A stretch of DNA of 64,000 nt from Aminobacter aminovorans (GCF_900445235.1 NZ_UFSM01000001.1:1999501-2063500), one strand, 5' to 3'. Positions 34,394 to 43,000 are shown, counted from the stretch's first letter. Translations and numbers: made by a program. The notes: generated by a model from the sequence alone, not told the origin.

Positions 34394-35371
34394 ATGCAGT
34401 CAGGCTCACGACTTCCACCCTTGCAGACCCTCCGCGCCATGGCGGTGGTGGCGCGTACGCGCAGCTTTACGCGGGCGGGCGAAGAGCTTGGCCTGACCCA
34501 GACGGCGGTCAGTCATCAGATCGCGCAGCTTGAAGCCTGGCTCGGCACGCCATTGTTCGTGCGCAGCCGGAAGGGCGTGGAACTGACCGTCCTGGCCGAG
34601 ACGGCTGTACCGGAGATCATCGAGGCGCTGTCGGCGCTTGAGGTCGTGCTGGAAAACGCGCGCCCTAGCCTCAGGAGCGAGCAACTCAGCATCTCGACGA
34701 CGCCGGAGTTTGCCAGCCAGTGGCTACAGCCGCGGCTCGGCGGCTTCTGCGCCGAGCATCCCGAGATCGATGTCAGCGTGACCATCGAATACCGGCGCGC
34801 CCGCTTCGACATCGACAAGGTCGGCGTTGCCATCTGGCTGGCAGGGACGTTGCCGGGCACCGACGCGTACCGCCTCACCGGCGACTACGAGTTCGCCGTC
34901 TCGTCGCCGGCCGTTGCGCGGGCGCTGCCCAGCCGGCAGGCACTGCGCGCGGCCCCGTTGCTGCGTTACGAGGGCGCCAGGCACACCGTGCTCGACTGGG
35001 AGCGCTGGTATGGCCAGATCTATGACCGCAAGGAAAGGCTGCCCGCGGTCGATGGCTCGGACGCCCCTTTCGATTTCCAGGCCGGTCCGAGCTTTCCGAC
35101 CTTTTCCGACATGATCGCAGCCTGCCGGCAGGATGCCGGGCTGGCACTGGTGCGGTCCTCGCTGGTCGCCGACGATCTCGCCGCAGGGCGGCTGGTCAAG
35201 TGCTTCGACGAGATCATTCTTTCGGATTTGCAGTACCATCTGGTGACGTCGCCGGCACAGCGGCGAAGTTCAGGCGTGATCGCCTTCAGACAGTGGATCA
35301 TCAAGCAGATGTCGGGCCAGCAGAAATCCGCTTCGCCGGCGGCATGCGATCTTGATGTGGAGAAGTGGTAG
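34394..35371 (+). CDS. LysR-family transcriptional regulator (GcvA-like)
   Basis: This 325-residue protein has an N-terminal helix-turn-helix (TRSFTRAGEELGLTQTAVSH then QIAQLEAWLGTPLFVRSRKG) and a substrate-binding domain of the GcvA/AmpR branch. The target is unknown; neither neighbour diverges from it closely. Its TAG stop (35369-35371) and the preceding TGG lie in the complement of the tRNA-Met 3' end, so the C-terminal tail (AACDLDVEKW) may be extended relative to homologues. The 280-bp region upstream (34113-34393) has no gene. Confidence 0.88.
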   Translation: MQSGSRLPPLQTLRAMAVVARTRSFTRAGEELGLTQTAVSHQIAQLEAWLGTPLFVRSRKGVELTVLAETAVPEIIEALSALEVVLENARPSLRSEQLSISTTPEFASQWLQPRLGGFCAEHPEIDVSVTIEYRRARFDIDKVGVAIWLAGTLPGTDAYRLTGDYEFAVSSPAVARALPSRQALRAAPLLRYEGARHTVLDWERWYGQIYDRKERLPAVDGSDAPFDFQAGPSFPTFSDMIAACRQDAGLALVRSSLVADDLAAGRLVKCFDEIILSDLQYHLVTSPAQRRSSGVIAFRQWIIKQMSGQQKSASPAACDLDVEKW

Positions 35372-35442
35372 CGGGAAGTGGATTCGAACCACCGACCCCA
35401 GGATTATGATTCCCGTGCTCTAACCAACTGAGCTATCCCGCC
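35366..35442 (-). tRNA. tRNA-Met (anticodon CAT)
   Basis: Read on the minus strand the sequence folds as a complete cloverleaf. The acceptor pairs GGCGGGA with TCCCGCT (one G-U), the D arm contains AGCTCAGTTGGTTAGAGC, the anticodon stem is CGGGA/TCCTG with loop ATCATAA, the T arm is GGTGG/CCACT with loop TTCGAAT, and ACCA is encoded at the 3' end. CAT is shared by elongator Met, initiator and tRNA-Ile2 genes. The A-U/G-C acceptor and GGGGTC variable region look like elongator Met; initiator (C-A mismatch, GGG/CCC anticodon stem) is excluded. Confidence 0.93.
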
Positions 35443-35462
35443 AGGGTGGAGAAGGCTCGAAA

Positions 35463-35582
35463 TCACTGTCTCTGTGAGAGGCAGGCGTCGATGCGTTCGC
35501 CAAGGTTGGGCGGATATAATGTCTCGATGGCGAGCCTGTCAAGCAGTGAGATCGGGCGTTTCAGGATAAATGTCTGACGCAT
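35463..35582 (-). CDS. Possible small protein or gene remnant (39 residues)
   Basis: The minus-strand frame from ATG 35582 encodes MRQTFILKRPISLLDRLAIE followed by a Leu/Arg-rich tail ending CLSQRQ. AAGGG lies 9 bases upstream. The composition is protein-like rather than shadow-like, and the open frame continues upstream without a recognisable domain. It could be a genuine small gene or the C-terminus of a decayed gene between the tRNA and the dehydrogenase gene. I recognise no family. Confidence 0.3.
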   Translation of the reverse strand: MRQTFILKRPISLLDRLAIETLYPPNLGERIDACLSQRQ

Positions 35583-35726
35583 CGGCTGACCCTTGGGCAG
35601 CTCGCGGAAAGCGCCATTCCACCGCCTTCGCGGACGCGCCGGGCGCTTATGGCGCAACGCGCGGGGTTGAGTTGGCGAGGTGCCGGGACTATGTCTGCCG
35701 GCATAATTCTCCTTGGAAAGAGCCTG

Positions 35727-36680
35727 ATGAAACCGCGTATTGCAGTCCTTGGATGTGGCTATTGGGGCGGTAATCACATCCGCACCCTGAAGTCGCTTGG
35801 CGCCCTCCATGCCGTCTCCGATGTCGATTCGGCCCGCGCCGAGCGTTTTGCCGGCGAACATGGCTGCATCGCGCTGACGCCCGACGAATTGTTCGCCCGC
35901 GCCGATGTCGATGCGATTGTCATGGCGCTGCCGCCGCAGTTTCACGCCGACTTTGCCGTGCGTGCTGTGCAAGCCGGCAAGGACGTGCTGGTCGAAAAGC
36001 CGATCGCGCTGACGGTGCCGGACGCCGAGCGCGCCGTAAAGGCGGCGCGCGACAACGGCCGCGTGTTCATGACCGGCCACGTGCTGCGTTTCCACCCGGC
36101 CTTCGAAGGGCTCAAGGCACTTGTCGACAAGGGCGAACTCGGCGACGTCGGCTACATCCACTCGCACCGTCTGGGTCTCGGCAAGTTCCACGCCGAGAAC
36201 GACGCGCTGTGGGATCTCGCGCCGCATGATTTGTCGATGATCCTGGCGATCACCGGCACGGCGCCGATCGAAGTGCGCGGCGAGGGTGCTGCCGTGCTCA
36301 ACCACCTCAGCGATTTCGCCCATCTGCACATGCGTTTCCCCAACGGCCTGCGCGGGCACCTGTTTGCCTCGCGGCTCAACCCTTACCGGGAGCGCCGGCT
36401 GACCGTCGTCGGCACCAAGGGCATGGCGGTGTTCGACGACGTCGAGCCGCAGGAGCGCAAGCTTGCGCTCTATCGCCATGCGGTGTGGCAGGACGAGGGG
36501 CAGTGGACGTCGACGATGAACGAGCCGACCTACATTCCGATCGAGAACGCCATGCCGCTGACGCGCGAGCTCGAGCACTTCATCCACTGCATCCAGACGC
36601 GCGAAGAGCCGCGCACCGGCGCCGAGGAAGCGCTTGGCGTGCTCAGGATTCTCACGGCAGGCACGGTCACGCACGACTGA
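35727..36680 (+). CDS. Gfo/Idh/MocA-family NAD(P)-dependent oxidoreductase
   Basis: This 317-residue protein starts with a nucleotide-binding motif (MKPRIAVLGCGYWGGNHIRT) and has the family signature VLVEKPIALTVPDAERAV near residue 90, followed by GHVLRFHPAFEGLK and a catalytic HDLSMILAIT region. Such enzymes oxidise or reduce sugars or sugar nucleotides, including UDP-sugar 3-dehydrogenases; the WGGNHIRT start suggests the nucleotide-sugar branch. GGAAAG lies 6 bases before the ATG at 35727. It stands alone, so the substrate is open. Confidence 0.9.
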   Translation: MKPRIAVLGCGYWGGNHIRTLKSLGALHAVSDVDSARAERFAGEHGCIALTPDELFARADVDAIVMALPPQFHADFAVRAVQAGKDVLVEKPIALTVPDAERAVKAARDNGRVFMTGHVLRFHPAFEGLKALVDKGELGDVGYIHSHRLGLGKFHAENDALWDLAPHDLSMILAITGTAPIEVRGEGAAVLNHLSDFAHLHMRFPNGLRGHLFASRLNPYRERRLTVVGTKGMAVFDDVEPQERKLALYRHAVWQDEGQWTSTMNEPTYIPIENAMPLTRELEHFIHCIQTREEPRTGAEEALGVLRILTAGTVTHD

Positions 36681-36742
36681 CCTTTGTGGGAGTAATGGAG
36701 TAGGCCAACAAAGGGTTGCGCGCCATTGGCGCAGTCTGTCCC

Positions 36743-37150
36743 TTATTCCCTTCGCAGCAGCCACCAGCCGACAAGCGCAAGCGCTGCCAGCCACACCACG
36801 ATGACGAAGGCGAGGCCGGCCATGCTGCGCGGCCTGGCGGTGATTTCGGTTGCCTCGGCACGGAAGCGAGCCATCAGTTCGGCCGGAATCATGCGGATCA
36901 CCAGCCAGATGCCCAGGGGCACGATCAGCAGGTCGTCGAGATAGCCGAGCACCGGCACGAAGTCGGGAATGAGATCGACAGGGCTGAGTGCATAGGCGGC
37001 GACGCAGGCAGCCGCCACGCGGGCAAACCATGGCGTCAGGGGGCTGCGCGCCGCAAGATAGAGCGCCACGACATCGCGCTTCAGAAGCCGCGCCCAGCGC
37101 TTGGCTGCTTCCAGCATGCCGCCGGGCTGGTTGCCGGACTGAATGGTCAT
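36743..37150 (-). CDS. YkvA/DUF1232 membrane protein
   Basis: This 135-residue protein carries the DUF1232 hallmark AYALSPVDLIPDFVPVLGYL near residue 55, with a second membrane segment at the C-terminus (AFVIVVWLAALALVGWWLL). The start at 37150 overlaps the stop of the upstream gene (ATGA), so the two are coupled. The function of DUF1232 proteins is unknown. Confidence 0.85.
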   Translation of the reverse strand: MTIQSGNQPGGMLEAAKRWARLLKRDVVALYLAARSPLTPWFARVAAACVAAYALSPVDLIPDFVPVLGYLDDLLIVPLGIWLVIRMIPAELMARFRAEATEITARPRSMAGLAFVIVVWLAALALVGWWLLRRE

Positions 37151-37512
37151 TCTGTGACCGCCCACCACGTAACAAACAAGATGGAAAGCACGGCGATCAC
37201 GGCGAGGCACTCAAAGTAGGCGGAGACATACGACTGGATGACCGGTCCGTCGGCGCGAGAACGGAAGCCGCTCATCAGGCTGGGAGGTGTCAGCTTATGC
37301 ATTGTGGCGATCGCGCCGCTGATGCCGGAGAAACTCACGATCAGGGAGGCCGTTTCGCTCACCATCCAGCCTGCGAGCGATGCACCCATGATGATGGCGA
37401 TCACGGCCAGCTTGGGAAGCCAAGGAACATCTCGGCTTAAGAACGCTAGATATGCGGCGATCACGCTATTGGTAAGCCACATGCCCCACCGCTTTATCAA
37501 GGTGGGGTCCAT
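37147..37512 (-). CDS. Hypothetical multi-span membrane protein
   Basis: This 121-residue protein starts at 37512 (MDPTLIKRWGMWLTNSVIAA), with helices near residues 14-30, 35-55 (LAVIAIIMGASLAGWMV), 60-75 and at the C-terminus (ECLAVIAVLSILFVTWW). I do not recognise the family. It lies 10 bases after the mnmA stop on the same strand and overlaps the DUF1232 gene by 4 bases, so mnmA, this gene and the DUF1232 gene may form one unit. Confidence 0.6.
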   Translation of the reverse strand: MDPTLIKRWGMWLTNSVIAAYLAFLSRDVPWLPKLAVIAIIMGASLAGWMVSETASLIVSFSGISGAIATMHKLTPPSLMSGFRSRADGPVIQSYVSAYFECLAVIAVLSILFVTWWAVTE

Positions 37513-37522
37513 CGAGCCTGGC

Positions 37523-38713
37523 TTATTCCGCAGCAATCGTCCCCGGCGTTGCCGCAAGCCGCGACAGCATCGCTTCGGCATCGGCATGGCGCTCGGAGCG
37601 CTCGATGAAGCCGCCGCCGAAGACGCGCGCCTCGTTGCCTTCGTCGGAATAGAGCACGCAGGCCTGGCCCGGTGCTATGCCCGACTCGCCGTCGACAAGC
37701 TCGACCCAGGTGGCGCCGCCCTTGTGATGCAGTACGACGGGGCGGGGCGGGCGCGACGAGCGCACCTTGGCATAAAGCTCGAGTCCGCCAGCCGGCACCG
37801 CCGAGAGGGCGCCGTCGCCGAGCCAGTTCATGCCGCGCAGAAAGATCTTGTGCGTCTCCAGCGCCTCGCGCGGGCCGACGACGACGCGCGCGCGCTCGGC
37901 GTCGATATGGACGACGTAAAGCGGCTCGCCCGAGGCGATGCCGATGCCGCGGCGCTGGCCGATGGTATAGCGCAGGATGCCTTCATGGCGGCCAAGCACG
38001 CGGCCGTCGATATGGACGATGTCGCCGGGATTGGCGGCCGAGGGCCTGAGCTTGGCGATGATGTCGGAATACTTGCCTTGCGGCACGAAGCAGATGTCCT
38101 GGCTGTCCTGCTTGGCGGCAACCGTCAGGCCCATGCGCTCGGCAGCGGCGCGAACGTCGGGCTTGGACATGCCACCGAGGGGAAAGCGCAGATAGTCGAT
38201 CTGCTCCTGGGTGGTGGCGAACAGGAAATAGCTCTGGTCGCGGTCGGCGTCGACCGGGCGGTACAGCGCGCGATGGGCGCCGTTCTGCTTGGAGCGGATG
38301 TAGTGGCCGGTGGCGAGCGCATCGGCGCCGAGCTCGCGCGCGGTGGCAAGCAGATCGGCGAACTTGACGGTCTGATTGCAGGAGACGCAAGGGATCGGCG
38401 TCTCGCCGGCGACATAGCTTTCGGCAAACGGATCGATGACGGCCTTGCGGAAGCGCTCCTCATAGTCGAGCACGTAATGCGGAATGCCGAGCGTTTCGGA
38501 GACGCGGCGGGCGTCGGCGATGTCCTGACCGGCGCAGCACGAGCCGGCGCGGTGGGTTGCGGCACCATGGTCGTAGAGCTGCAGCGTGACGCCGACGACG
38601 TCATAGCCTTCCTGTTTCAGCAGGCCGGCCACGACTGAAGAATCGACACCGCCCGACATGGCAACAACCACGCGGGTGTCTTCGGGGCGTCCGGGCAGGT
38701 CCAGGCTGTTCAT
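37523..38713 (-). CDS. mnmA: tRNA-specific 2-thiouridylase MnmA
   Basis: This 396-residue enzyme thiolates U34 of tRNA-Lys, -Glu and -Gln. The PP-loop [10 protein letters not shown] is near residue 17; ATP/tRNA motifs include [28 protein letters not shown] (catalytic C of the C-x2-C pair), [20 protein letters not shown], and [17 protein letters not shown] with the partner cysteine. The start at 38713 ([20 protein letters not shown]) is preferred; a start at 38749 would add 12 residues. Confidence 0.96.
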   Translation of the reverse strand: MNSLDLPGRPEDTRVVVAMSGGVDSSVVAGLLKQEGYDVVGVTLQLYDHGAATHRAGSCCAGQDIADARRVSETLGIPHYVLDYEERFRKAVIDPFAESYVAGETPIPCVSCNQTVKFADLLATARELGADALATGHYIRSKQNGAHRALYRPVDADRDQSYFLFATTQEQIDYLRFPLGGMSKPDVRAAAERMGLTVAAKQDSQDICFVPQGKYSDIIAKLRPSAANPGDIVHIDGRVLGRHEGILRYTIGQRRGIGIASGEPLYVVHIDAERARVVVGPREALETHKIFLRGMNWLGDGALSAVPAGGLELYAKVRSSRPPRPVVLHHKGGATWVELVDGESGIAPGQACVLYSDEGNEARVFGGGFIERSERHADAEAMLSRLAATPGTIAAE

Positions 38714-38887
38714 CGGGATTGCGTTCCGCTGTCTATAGGTCGGCTGCATGCCAATGGCTGCAATATAGGTCAAGCCTCATCGCAGTGCCACCCGGAGCGC
38801 GCTGGCCCACCTTTTTCGGCGAGAAACCAGCCAACTGGGCAGGTGGTTAAATTGCGGATTGAGAGTCTAACGTTCTGTTCACGTTCG

Positions 38888-38924
38888 TTACTTAGCTCTT
38901 AGTATACGCTTAGGCAATTTTTAA
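38888..38924 (+). promoter_or_regulatory. Candidate CtrA boxes upstream of sciP
   Basis: TTAG-GCAATTT-TTAA (38910-38924) matches the CtrA consensus TTAA-N7-TTAA with one substitution. TTAC-TTAGCTC-TTAG (38888-38902) is a weaker match with the same N7 spacing. A GANTC site (GAGTC) lies at 38863-38867. CtrA activates sciP in Caulobacter, so the placement 58-94 bases before sciP is meaningful. Confidence 0.5.
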
Positions 38925-38981
38925 AGCTGTGGCGCTAGTGTGACAGGTGATTGGGTCTTTGAGTTTTTAGTAGAGAGTACG

Positions 38982-39257
38982 ATGACCGATCTGGTTAGAC
39001 CGCGTGTCAAATATGTTATCGGGCCGGACGGCAGCCCGCTTACGATTGCCGATCTGCCCCCGACCAACACGCGCCGGTGGGTTATCCGCCGCAAGGCGGA
39101 AGTGGTCGCTGCGGTCAGGGGAGGGCTGCTCAGTCTCGACGAAGCGTGCCAACGCTACAAGTTGACGACCGAGGAGTTCCTGTCCTGGCAGGCTTCCATT
39201 GACGAATACGGCCTTGCCGGCCTGCGCACCACGCGCATCCAGCAATACCGCCACTGA
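38982..39257 (+). CDS. sciP: CtrA inhibitor SciP
   Basis: This 91-residue DUF1153 protein has the same length as Caulobacter SciP. It starts MTDLVRPRVKYVIGPDGSPL and carries a helix-turn-helix (GGLLSLDEACQRYKLTTEEF, then LSWQASIDEYGLAGL). SciP binds CtrA at its promoters and blocks polymerase recruitment in G1 cells. ctrA lies 3 kb downstream on the same strand. CtrA-like boxes precede the gene and a strong terminator follows. Confidence 0.95.
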   Translation: MTDLVRPRVKYVIGPDGSPLTIADLPPTNTRRWVIRRKAEVVAAVRGGLLSLDEACQRYKLTTEEFLSWQASIDEYGLAGLRTTRIQQYRH

Positions 39258-39285
39258 CACACCGGCCGTTGCGGCCAACCAACAG

Positions 39286-39320
39286 AAGAGGGTGCGGCTT
39301 GCCGCACCCTCTTTGTTTTT
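39286..39320 (+). terminator. Intrinsic terminator of sciP
   Basis: AAGAGGGTGCGGC and GCCGCACCCTCTT pair perfectly with a two-base spacer (effective loop four bases), followed by TGTTTTTTG. It lies 28 bases after the sciP stop. Confidence 0.88.
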
Positions 39321-39372
39321 TGAGATACGCCGTCCAGTTTTTGCCCGCAGTCGCTACCTGAAACGCCTTGCC

Positions 39373-39840
39373 TCAATGGGCAGCCTGCGCGCTGTCCAGC
39401 GGCCTGCGCTTGAGAACGGCCGAGGCCATCGCCGTCAGAACCACCGATGCTGCGAAGAACCATAGGCCGGGTTTGGTGAAGGCCTTGGCGAGGCCTGATG
39501 TCTTGGCGGCGAAGACCACCAGCGCGACGAGAACCACATCGAGCATCGACCAGTTGGACAGGGCGCGAAACCAGCCGGGAATGCTGGCGGTGCCGGCTGC
39601 CTGGCCATAGGCCGCATTGTGGAGCAGGCCGAGCTTCATCGCGGGAAAGACCACCGAAAACATGGCGACGACAATCGCCAGCGGCCAATCACCACCACTC
39701 CACAGCGCTGCGATCATGCCGATCAGCGAAGGTTCATCGGAGAAGAAATACAGTCGATCGACATGGATCAGCGGCAACACGATGCCGAGCGCGAAGCAGA
39801 CCGAAGCCGCAAACAGGATCAGTGGTAAAAGCGAGCGCAT
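39373..39840 (-). CDS. Paraquat-inducible protein A (PqiA-like) membrane protein
   Basis: This 155-residue protein has four hydrophobic segments (LLPLILFAASVCFALGIVLP, LAIVVAMFSVVFPAMKLGLL, MLDVVLVALVVFAA, FFAASVVLTAMASAVL) and the PqiA-type stretches PAMKLGL and SMLDVVLVAL. It corresponds to a single PqiA half-domain. PqiA-type proteins belong to membrane lipid-transport/stress systems with MCE partners, but no MCE gene is nearby. The start at 39840 is the ATG before the first helix. Confidence 0.8.
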   Translation of the reverse strand: MRSLLPLILFAASVCFALGIVLPLIHVDRLYFFSDEPSLIGMIAALWSGGDWPLAIVVAMFSVVFPAMKLGLLHNAAYGQAAGTASIPGWFRALSNWSMLDVVLVALVVFAAKTSGLAKAFTKPGLWFFAASVVLTAMASAVLKRRPLDSAQAAH

Positions 39841-39930
39841 GGGCAAGCTATAGCGAAAGTCGGGATAATGGAGAAGCCGGGCAGCATGCACGCTGCCCGG
39901 CTCGTTGTTGCAAAAATCCCGGCGTCGCTC

Positions 39931-40857
39931 TCAAAGTGCCAGAACGACCTTGCCCTTGGGTTTGGTTGCCAGGAAGGCATGCGCGGCACCGGCCTGGTCG
40001 AGCGGGAAGCTCCTGGCGACATGGACCTTGAGTTTGCCGGTTTCCGTCAGTTTAGCCAGCGCCTTCAGGCCCTCGCCATCCGGCCGTACCGAGATGCGTT
40101 CGACCCTGATGCCACGTGATGCAGCCTCTGCCGCGGCCTTGTCGCTGAGGCCGAGCAGGACTACGAGCGTGCCGCCGTCCTTCAGCGCGTTCAGCGATTT
40201 CTCGGGATGATCGCCGCCGAGCGCCTCAAAGACGAGATCGACCGGGCCGGCCTTGGCGACGAAATCGCCCGAGGTATAGTCGATCACCTCGTCGGCGCCG
40301 AGTGAGCGGACGAAATCGACTTTGCCCGGGCTGGCCGTGGCGATGACATAAGCGCCACGCGCCTTGGCGATCTGCACGGCAAGATGGCCGACGCCGCCGG
40401 CGGCGGCCTGGATCAGGACGCGGTCGTCGGCCTTGAGCTTGCCTGCTGTCACCAGGCCTTGCCAAGCCGTCAGCCCGGCAAGGGGGAGGGCTGCTGCCGC
40501 TTCATGACCGAGTGCATCGGGCTTGCGTGCGATCTCGCTTGCCGGTGCCGCTGCCAGTTCGGCATAGGTGCCGGCCTGGGCGGGAAAACGTGGCATGCCG
40601 AAGACCTCGTCGCCGGGCGCAAAGCCGTTGGTGCCGATGCCAACCGCCTCGACGGTTCCCGACAGGTCCCATCCAAGCACGAAGGGCGGCTCGCCAAGCA
40701 ATGGGTAGAAGCCGCCGCGAACGGCGGCATCAACCGGATTGACGCCTGCGGCCTTGATGCGGATCAGCACTTCGCCGGGCTTGGGCTGCGGTGCCGGCTG
40801 TTCGGCGATTTCGAGCACTTCCGGTCCGCCAACGGTGTTCTGGGTAATGGCACGCAT
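39931..40857 (-). CDS. Zinc-type alcohol dehydrogenase-like NADPH:quinone reductase
   Basis: This 308-residue medium-chain dehydrogenase/reductase shows AAGVNPVDAAVRGGFYP, FVLGWDLSGTVEAVG, PLAGLTAWQGL and the NADPH motif AAAGGVGHLAVQIAKARGA. It lacks the zinc-ligand pattern of true alcohol dehydrogenases, which fits quinone or enone reductases. It diverges from an HxlR-family regulator 97 bases away, the usual arrangement for quinone/electrophile-inducible reductases. Confidence 0.9.
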   Translation of the reverse strand: MRAITQNTVGGPEVLEIAEQPAPQPKPGEVLIRIKAAGVNPVDAAVRGGFYPLLGEPPFVLGWDLSGTVEAVGIGTNGFAPGDEVFGMPRFPAQAGTYAELAAAPASEIARKPDALGHEAAAALPLAGLTAWQGLVTAGKLKADDRVLIQAAAGGVGHLAVQIAKARGAYVIATASPGKVDFVRSLGADEVIDYTSGDFVAKAGPVDLVFEALGGDHPEKSLNALKDGGTLVVLLGLSDKAAAEAASRGIRVERISVRPDGEGLKALAKLTETGKLKVHVARSFPLDQAGAAHAFLATKPKGKVVLAL

Positions 40858-40890
40858 GGGAATGTCCTCCTTGGGATGGATGCATGTGCC

Positions 40891-40950
40891 ACTATCATTT
40901 GGATAGTATAATTCGATTGTCTAGAATGTACCTTGATGATATATAGGTAC
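40891..40950. promoter_or_regulatory. Candidate HxlR operators in the reductase/hxlR gap
   Basis: ACTATC-N5-GATAGT (40891-40907) is a perfect 6-bp dyad. GTACCT (40928-40933) and AGGTAC (40945-40950) form another with 11 bases between. Both lie between the divergent starts in an AT-rich stretch, where an HxlR dimer would control the reductase and itself. Confidence 0.45.
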
Positions 40951-40953
40951 CTC

Positions 40954-41364
40954 ATGGATAGTGAATGCGCCCCTGACACTCCTTTCGGATATGACGCCTT
41001 CCGGCGCGAGTGCATGTCCCACACCGTGCTCGAGATGCTGGCGAGCAAGTGGGTCTATCTGGTCGTTGGTGCTTTGAAGCCGGGTAGGCGGCGCTATGGC
41101 GAACTGCAGCGCAAGGTCGAGGGCATCACGCCCAAGATGCTGACGCAGACGCTGCGGATTCTTGAGCGTGACGGGCTGGTGCGGCGCGAGATCTTTCCGG
41201 TCATCCCGCCGCGCGTCGAGTATGAGCTGACCGATCTCGGTCGCAACCTGTCCGACTTGCTCAACCAGATCAGGGTCTGGGCGGAGCGCCATGCGCCCGA
41301 AATTCGTGATTCGCGTGCCCAGTCATTGGCTGTCGAAGGCGAGCCGACTGAATTCAGGGCCTAG
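40954..41364 (+). CDS. HxlR-family transcriptional regulator
   Basis: This 136-residue winged-helix protein carries the HxlR hallmarks ECMSHTVLEMLASKWVYLVV, LKPGRRRYGELQRKVEGITP, KMLTQTLRILERDGLVRREI and PPRVEYELTDLG. Members with an N-terminal cysteine respond to electrophiles or disulphide stress; here cysteines sit near residues 5 and 17. The ATG at 40954 has AGGT just upstream. It is divergent from the quinone reductase it probably controls. Confidence 0.9.
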   Translation: MDSECAPDTPFGYDAFRRECMSHTVLEMLASKWVYLVVGALKPGRRRYGELQRKVEGITPKMLTQTLRILERDGLVRREIFPVIPPRVEYELTDLGRNLSDLLNQIRVWAERHAPEIRDSRAQSLAVEGEPTEFRA

Positions 41365-41452
41365 CGGCGTGTGCGGGCGGAGCCGATAGCCGGGCCGCCA
41401 AACGGCACGAAGCCGCGACTGCGGCAATAAACTATTGAAAAGAATATACTTT

Positions 41453-41830
41453 CTATCCGATCATCGCGCTGCGGCCGGTGTTGTCGGCGTCGCGGGTGGT
41501 ACGGTCGCGTGACTCCAGCGCCTCCGCCTTGGAAAGCTCCGCTTCAGCTTCGGCGAGTAAGGATTCGGCAGCGGCGCGCTGTTGCGCCATGTCATGCTGG
41601 GAGTTTTTCAGGTTGTCACGTCGTTGCCGCGCGGCCTTGGCAAAGGTCGGATAGGCGAAATGATTGAGATCGGTGATCCCCGCCTTCTTTTCTTCGGCGA
41701 CGATCTGCAATTCGAGCTCGCTGGCCATGCGGTCGAATTCGGCGATCATCGAATCGAGCTGCATCAGCTGACGGCGCTTTTCGTTCACCTGAAACTGCTT
41801 GAGCCTGACCAGGTTCTCACGTGACTTCAT
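41453..41830 (-). CDS. fliJ: Flagellar export chaperone FliJ
   Basis: This 125-residue protein is almost entirely helical coiled coil, rich in Glu, Arg, Gln and Ala (NLVRLKQFQVNEKRRQLMQL, DSMIAEFDRMASELELQIVA). It matches alphaproteobacterial FliJ, the stalk component of the flagellar type III export ATPase complex. No other flagellar gene is in the window; fliJ next to ctrA is, as I recall, usual for Rhizobiales, and CtrA controls flagellar genes. It diverges from ctrA, sharing the upstream region with GANTC sites. Confidence 0.8.
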   Translation of the reverse strand: MKSRENLVRLKQFQVNEKRRQLMQLDSMIAEFDRMASELELQIVAEEKKAGITDLNHFAYPTFAKAARQRRDNLKNSQHDMAQQRAAAESLLAEAEAELSKAEALESRDRTTRDADNTGRSAMIG

Positions 41831-41962
41831 GACCCGATACTCCCGAACACCGAAAAACGCACTTCTACTCGCCTATCTCGGCCCCAAGGGACCGTGCCGC
41901 GCCGGAACCGGTTCTGAACTGCCGACTATGGAAAACAAACTTTTAAAGTTTTTGTCCGTCGG

Positions 41963-42217
41963 TAACCATTCGTTTACGGGCATCGTTAATCATACCCATC
42001 GAGACTTAAAGCCCGGTAAAGATTCTGGTTTTCGCTGTGAATGTGATCGGGTCGCGTCCGGAGTCGCTTAGTCAGCCTTGTTAATGCAGCGCGTTAAGAT
42101 GTTGACCGTGTGATTCATGATTGGATTCAAGAGGGTGTATGCGCCGGTTAAAATTTCTGATATGGTCTTCCATACGAAATTAGGTTTTGTTAACCATTCG
42201 ATGGCAGCCTCCGATTC
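41963..42217 (+). promoter_or_regulatory. ctrA upstream regulatory region: five GANTC sites and CtrA half-sites
   Basis: GANTC (CcrM) sites occur at 42021, 42061, 42112, 42124 and 42213, five in 200 bases. TAACCAT at 41963 (TAAC-CATTCGT-TTAC spacing) and TTAACCAT at 42190-42197 are CtrA half-site-like. In Caulobacter and Brucella ctrA is driven from methylation-sensitive and CtrA-autoregulated promoters. The whole 453-bp gap (41831-42283) contains no gene. Confidence 0.55.
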
Positions 42218-42283
42218 AGGTAAGCACTGGGCCGGCAAGGTTTGGACCGCGAAGACGTTCCGGCAGCAGAAAAGGGGATTTGA

Positions 42284-42979
42284 ATGCGCGTTCTGCTGAT
42301 AGAAGACGACAGTGCAACCGCACAGAGCATCGAACTGATGCTCAAATCGGAAAGCTTCAACGTCTACACGACCGATCTCGGCGAAGAAGGCGTCGATCTT
42401 GGCAAGCTTTATGACTACGATATCATCCTTCTCGACCTGAACCTGCCCGACATGTCGGGCTATGAGGTTCTGCGCACTTTGCGCCTGTCCAAGGTCAAGA
42501 CGCCGATCCTGATCCTTTCCGGCATGGCCGGTATCGAGGACAAGGTGCGCGGCCTGGGCTTCGGTGCCGACGACTACATGACCAAGCCGTTCCACAAGGA
42601 CGAGCTGGTGGCGCGCATCCACGCCATCGTCCGCCGTTCGAAGGGCCACGCCCAATCGGTCATCATCACCGGTGACCTGATCGTCAATCTCGACGCCAAG
42701 ACGGTCGAGGTCGGTGGCCAGCGCGTACACCTGACCGGCAAGGAATATCAGATGCTGGAGCTGCTCTCGCTGCGCAAGGGCACCACGCTGACCAAGGAAA
42801 TGTTCCTCAACCACCTCTATGGTGGCATGGACGAGCCGGAACTGAAAATCATCGACGTCTTCATCTGCAAGCTGCGCAAGAAGCTTGATGCGGCGTCCGG
42901 CGGCCAGAACTTCATCGAAACTGTCTGGGGCCGCGGCTATGTGCTGCGCGAGCCGGAAGAGCTTCGCGAAATCGCCTGA
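42284..42979 (+). CDS. ctrA: Cell-cycle response regulator CtrA
   Basis: This 231-residue OmpR-type response regulator matches CtrA from end to end: [20 protein letters not shown], phospho-acceptor Asp51 in [20 protein letters not shown], and a C-terminal winged helix with [20 protein letters not shown] and [13 protein letters not shown]. CtrA is the master regulator of cell division, flagella and replication in alphaproteobacteria. Phosphate reaches it via CckA and ChpT (43768). AAAGGGGA lies 7-8 bases upstream of the start. Confidence 0.98.
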   Translation: MRVLLIEDDSATAQSIELMLKSESFNVYTTDLGEEGVDLGKLYDYDIILLDLNLPDMSGYEVLRTLRLSKVKTPILILSGMAGIEDKVRGLGFGADDYMTKPFHKDELVARIHAIVRRSKGHAQSVIITGDLIVNLDAKTVEVGGQRVHLTGKEYQMLELLSLRKGTTLTKEMFLNHLYGGMDEPELKIIDVFICKLRKKLDAASGGQNFIETVWGRGYVLREPEELREIA

Positions 42980-43000
42980 TTTCTTCTGATGACTTCAGTC

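Noticed and set aside
35366..35442. tRNA-Ile2 (CAT, lysidine-modified) instead of tRNA-Met
   Set aside because: The overall sequence looks like elongator Met, but the anticodon alone cannot separate them; a tRNA model scan would decide.
35463..37175. A 570-codon minus-strand frame across the Gfo/Idh/MocA gene
   Set aside because: It is opposite to a clear dehydrogenase and lacks domains. Only its last 39 codons, outside that gene, are kept as a low-confidence small ORF.
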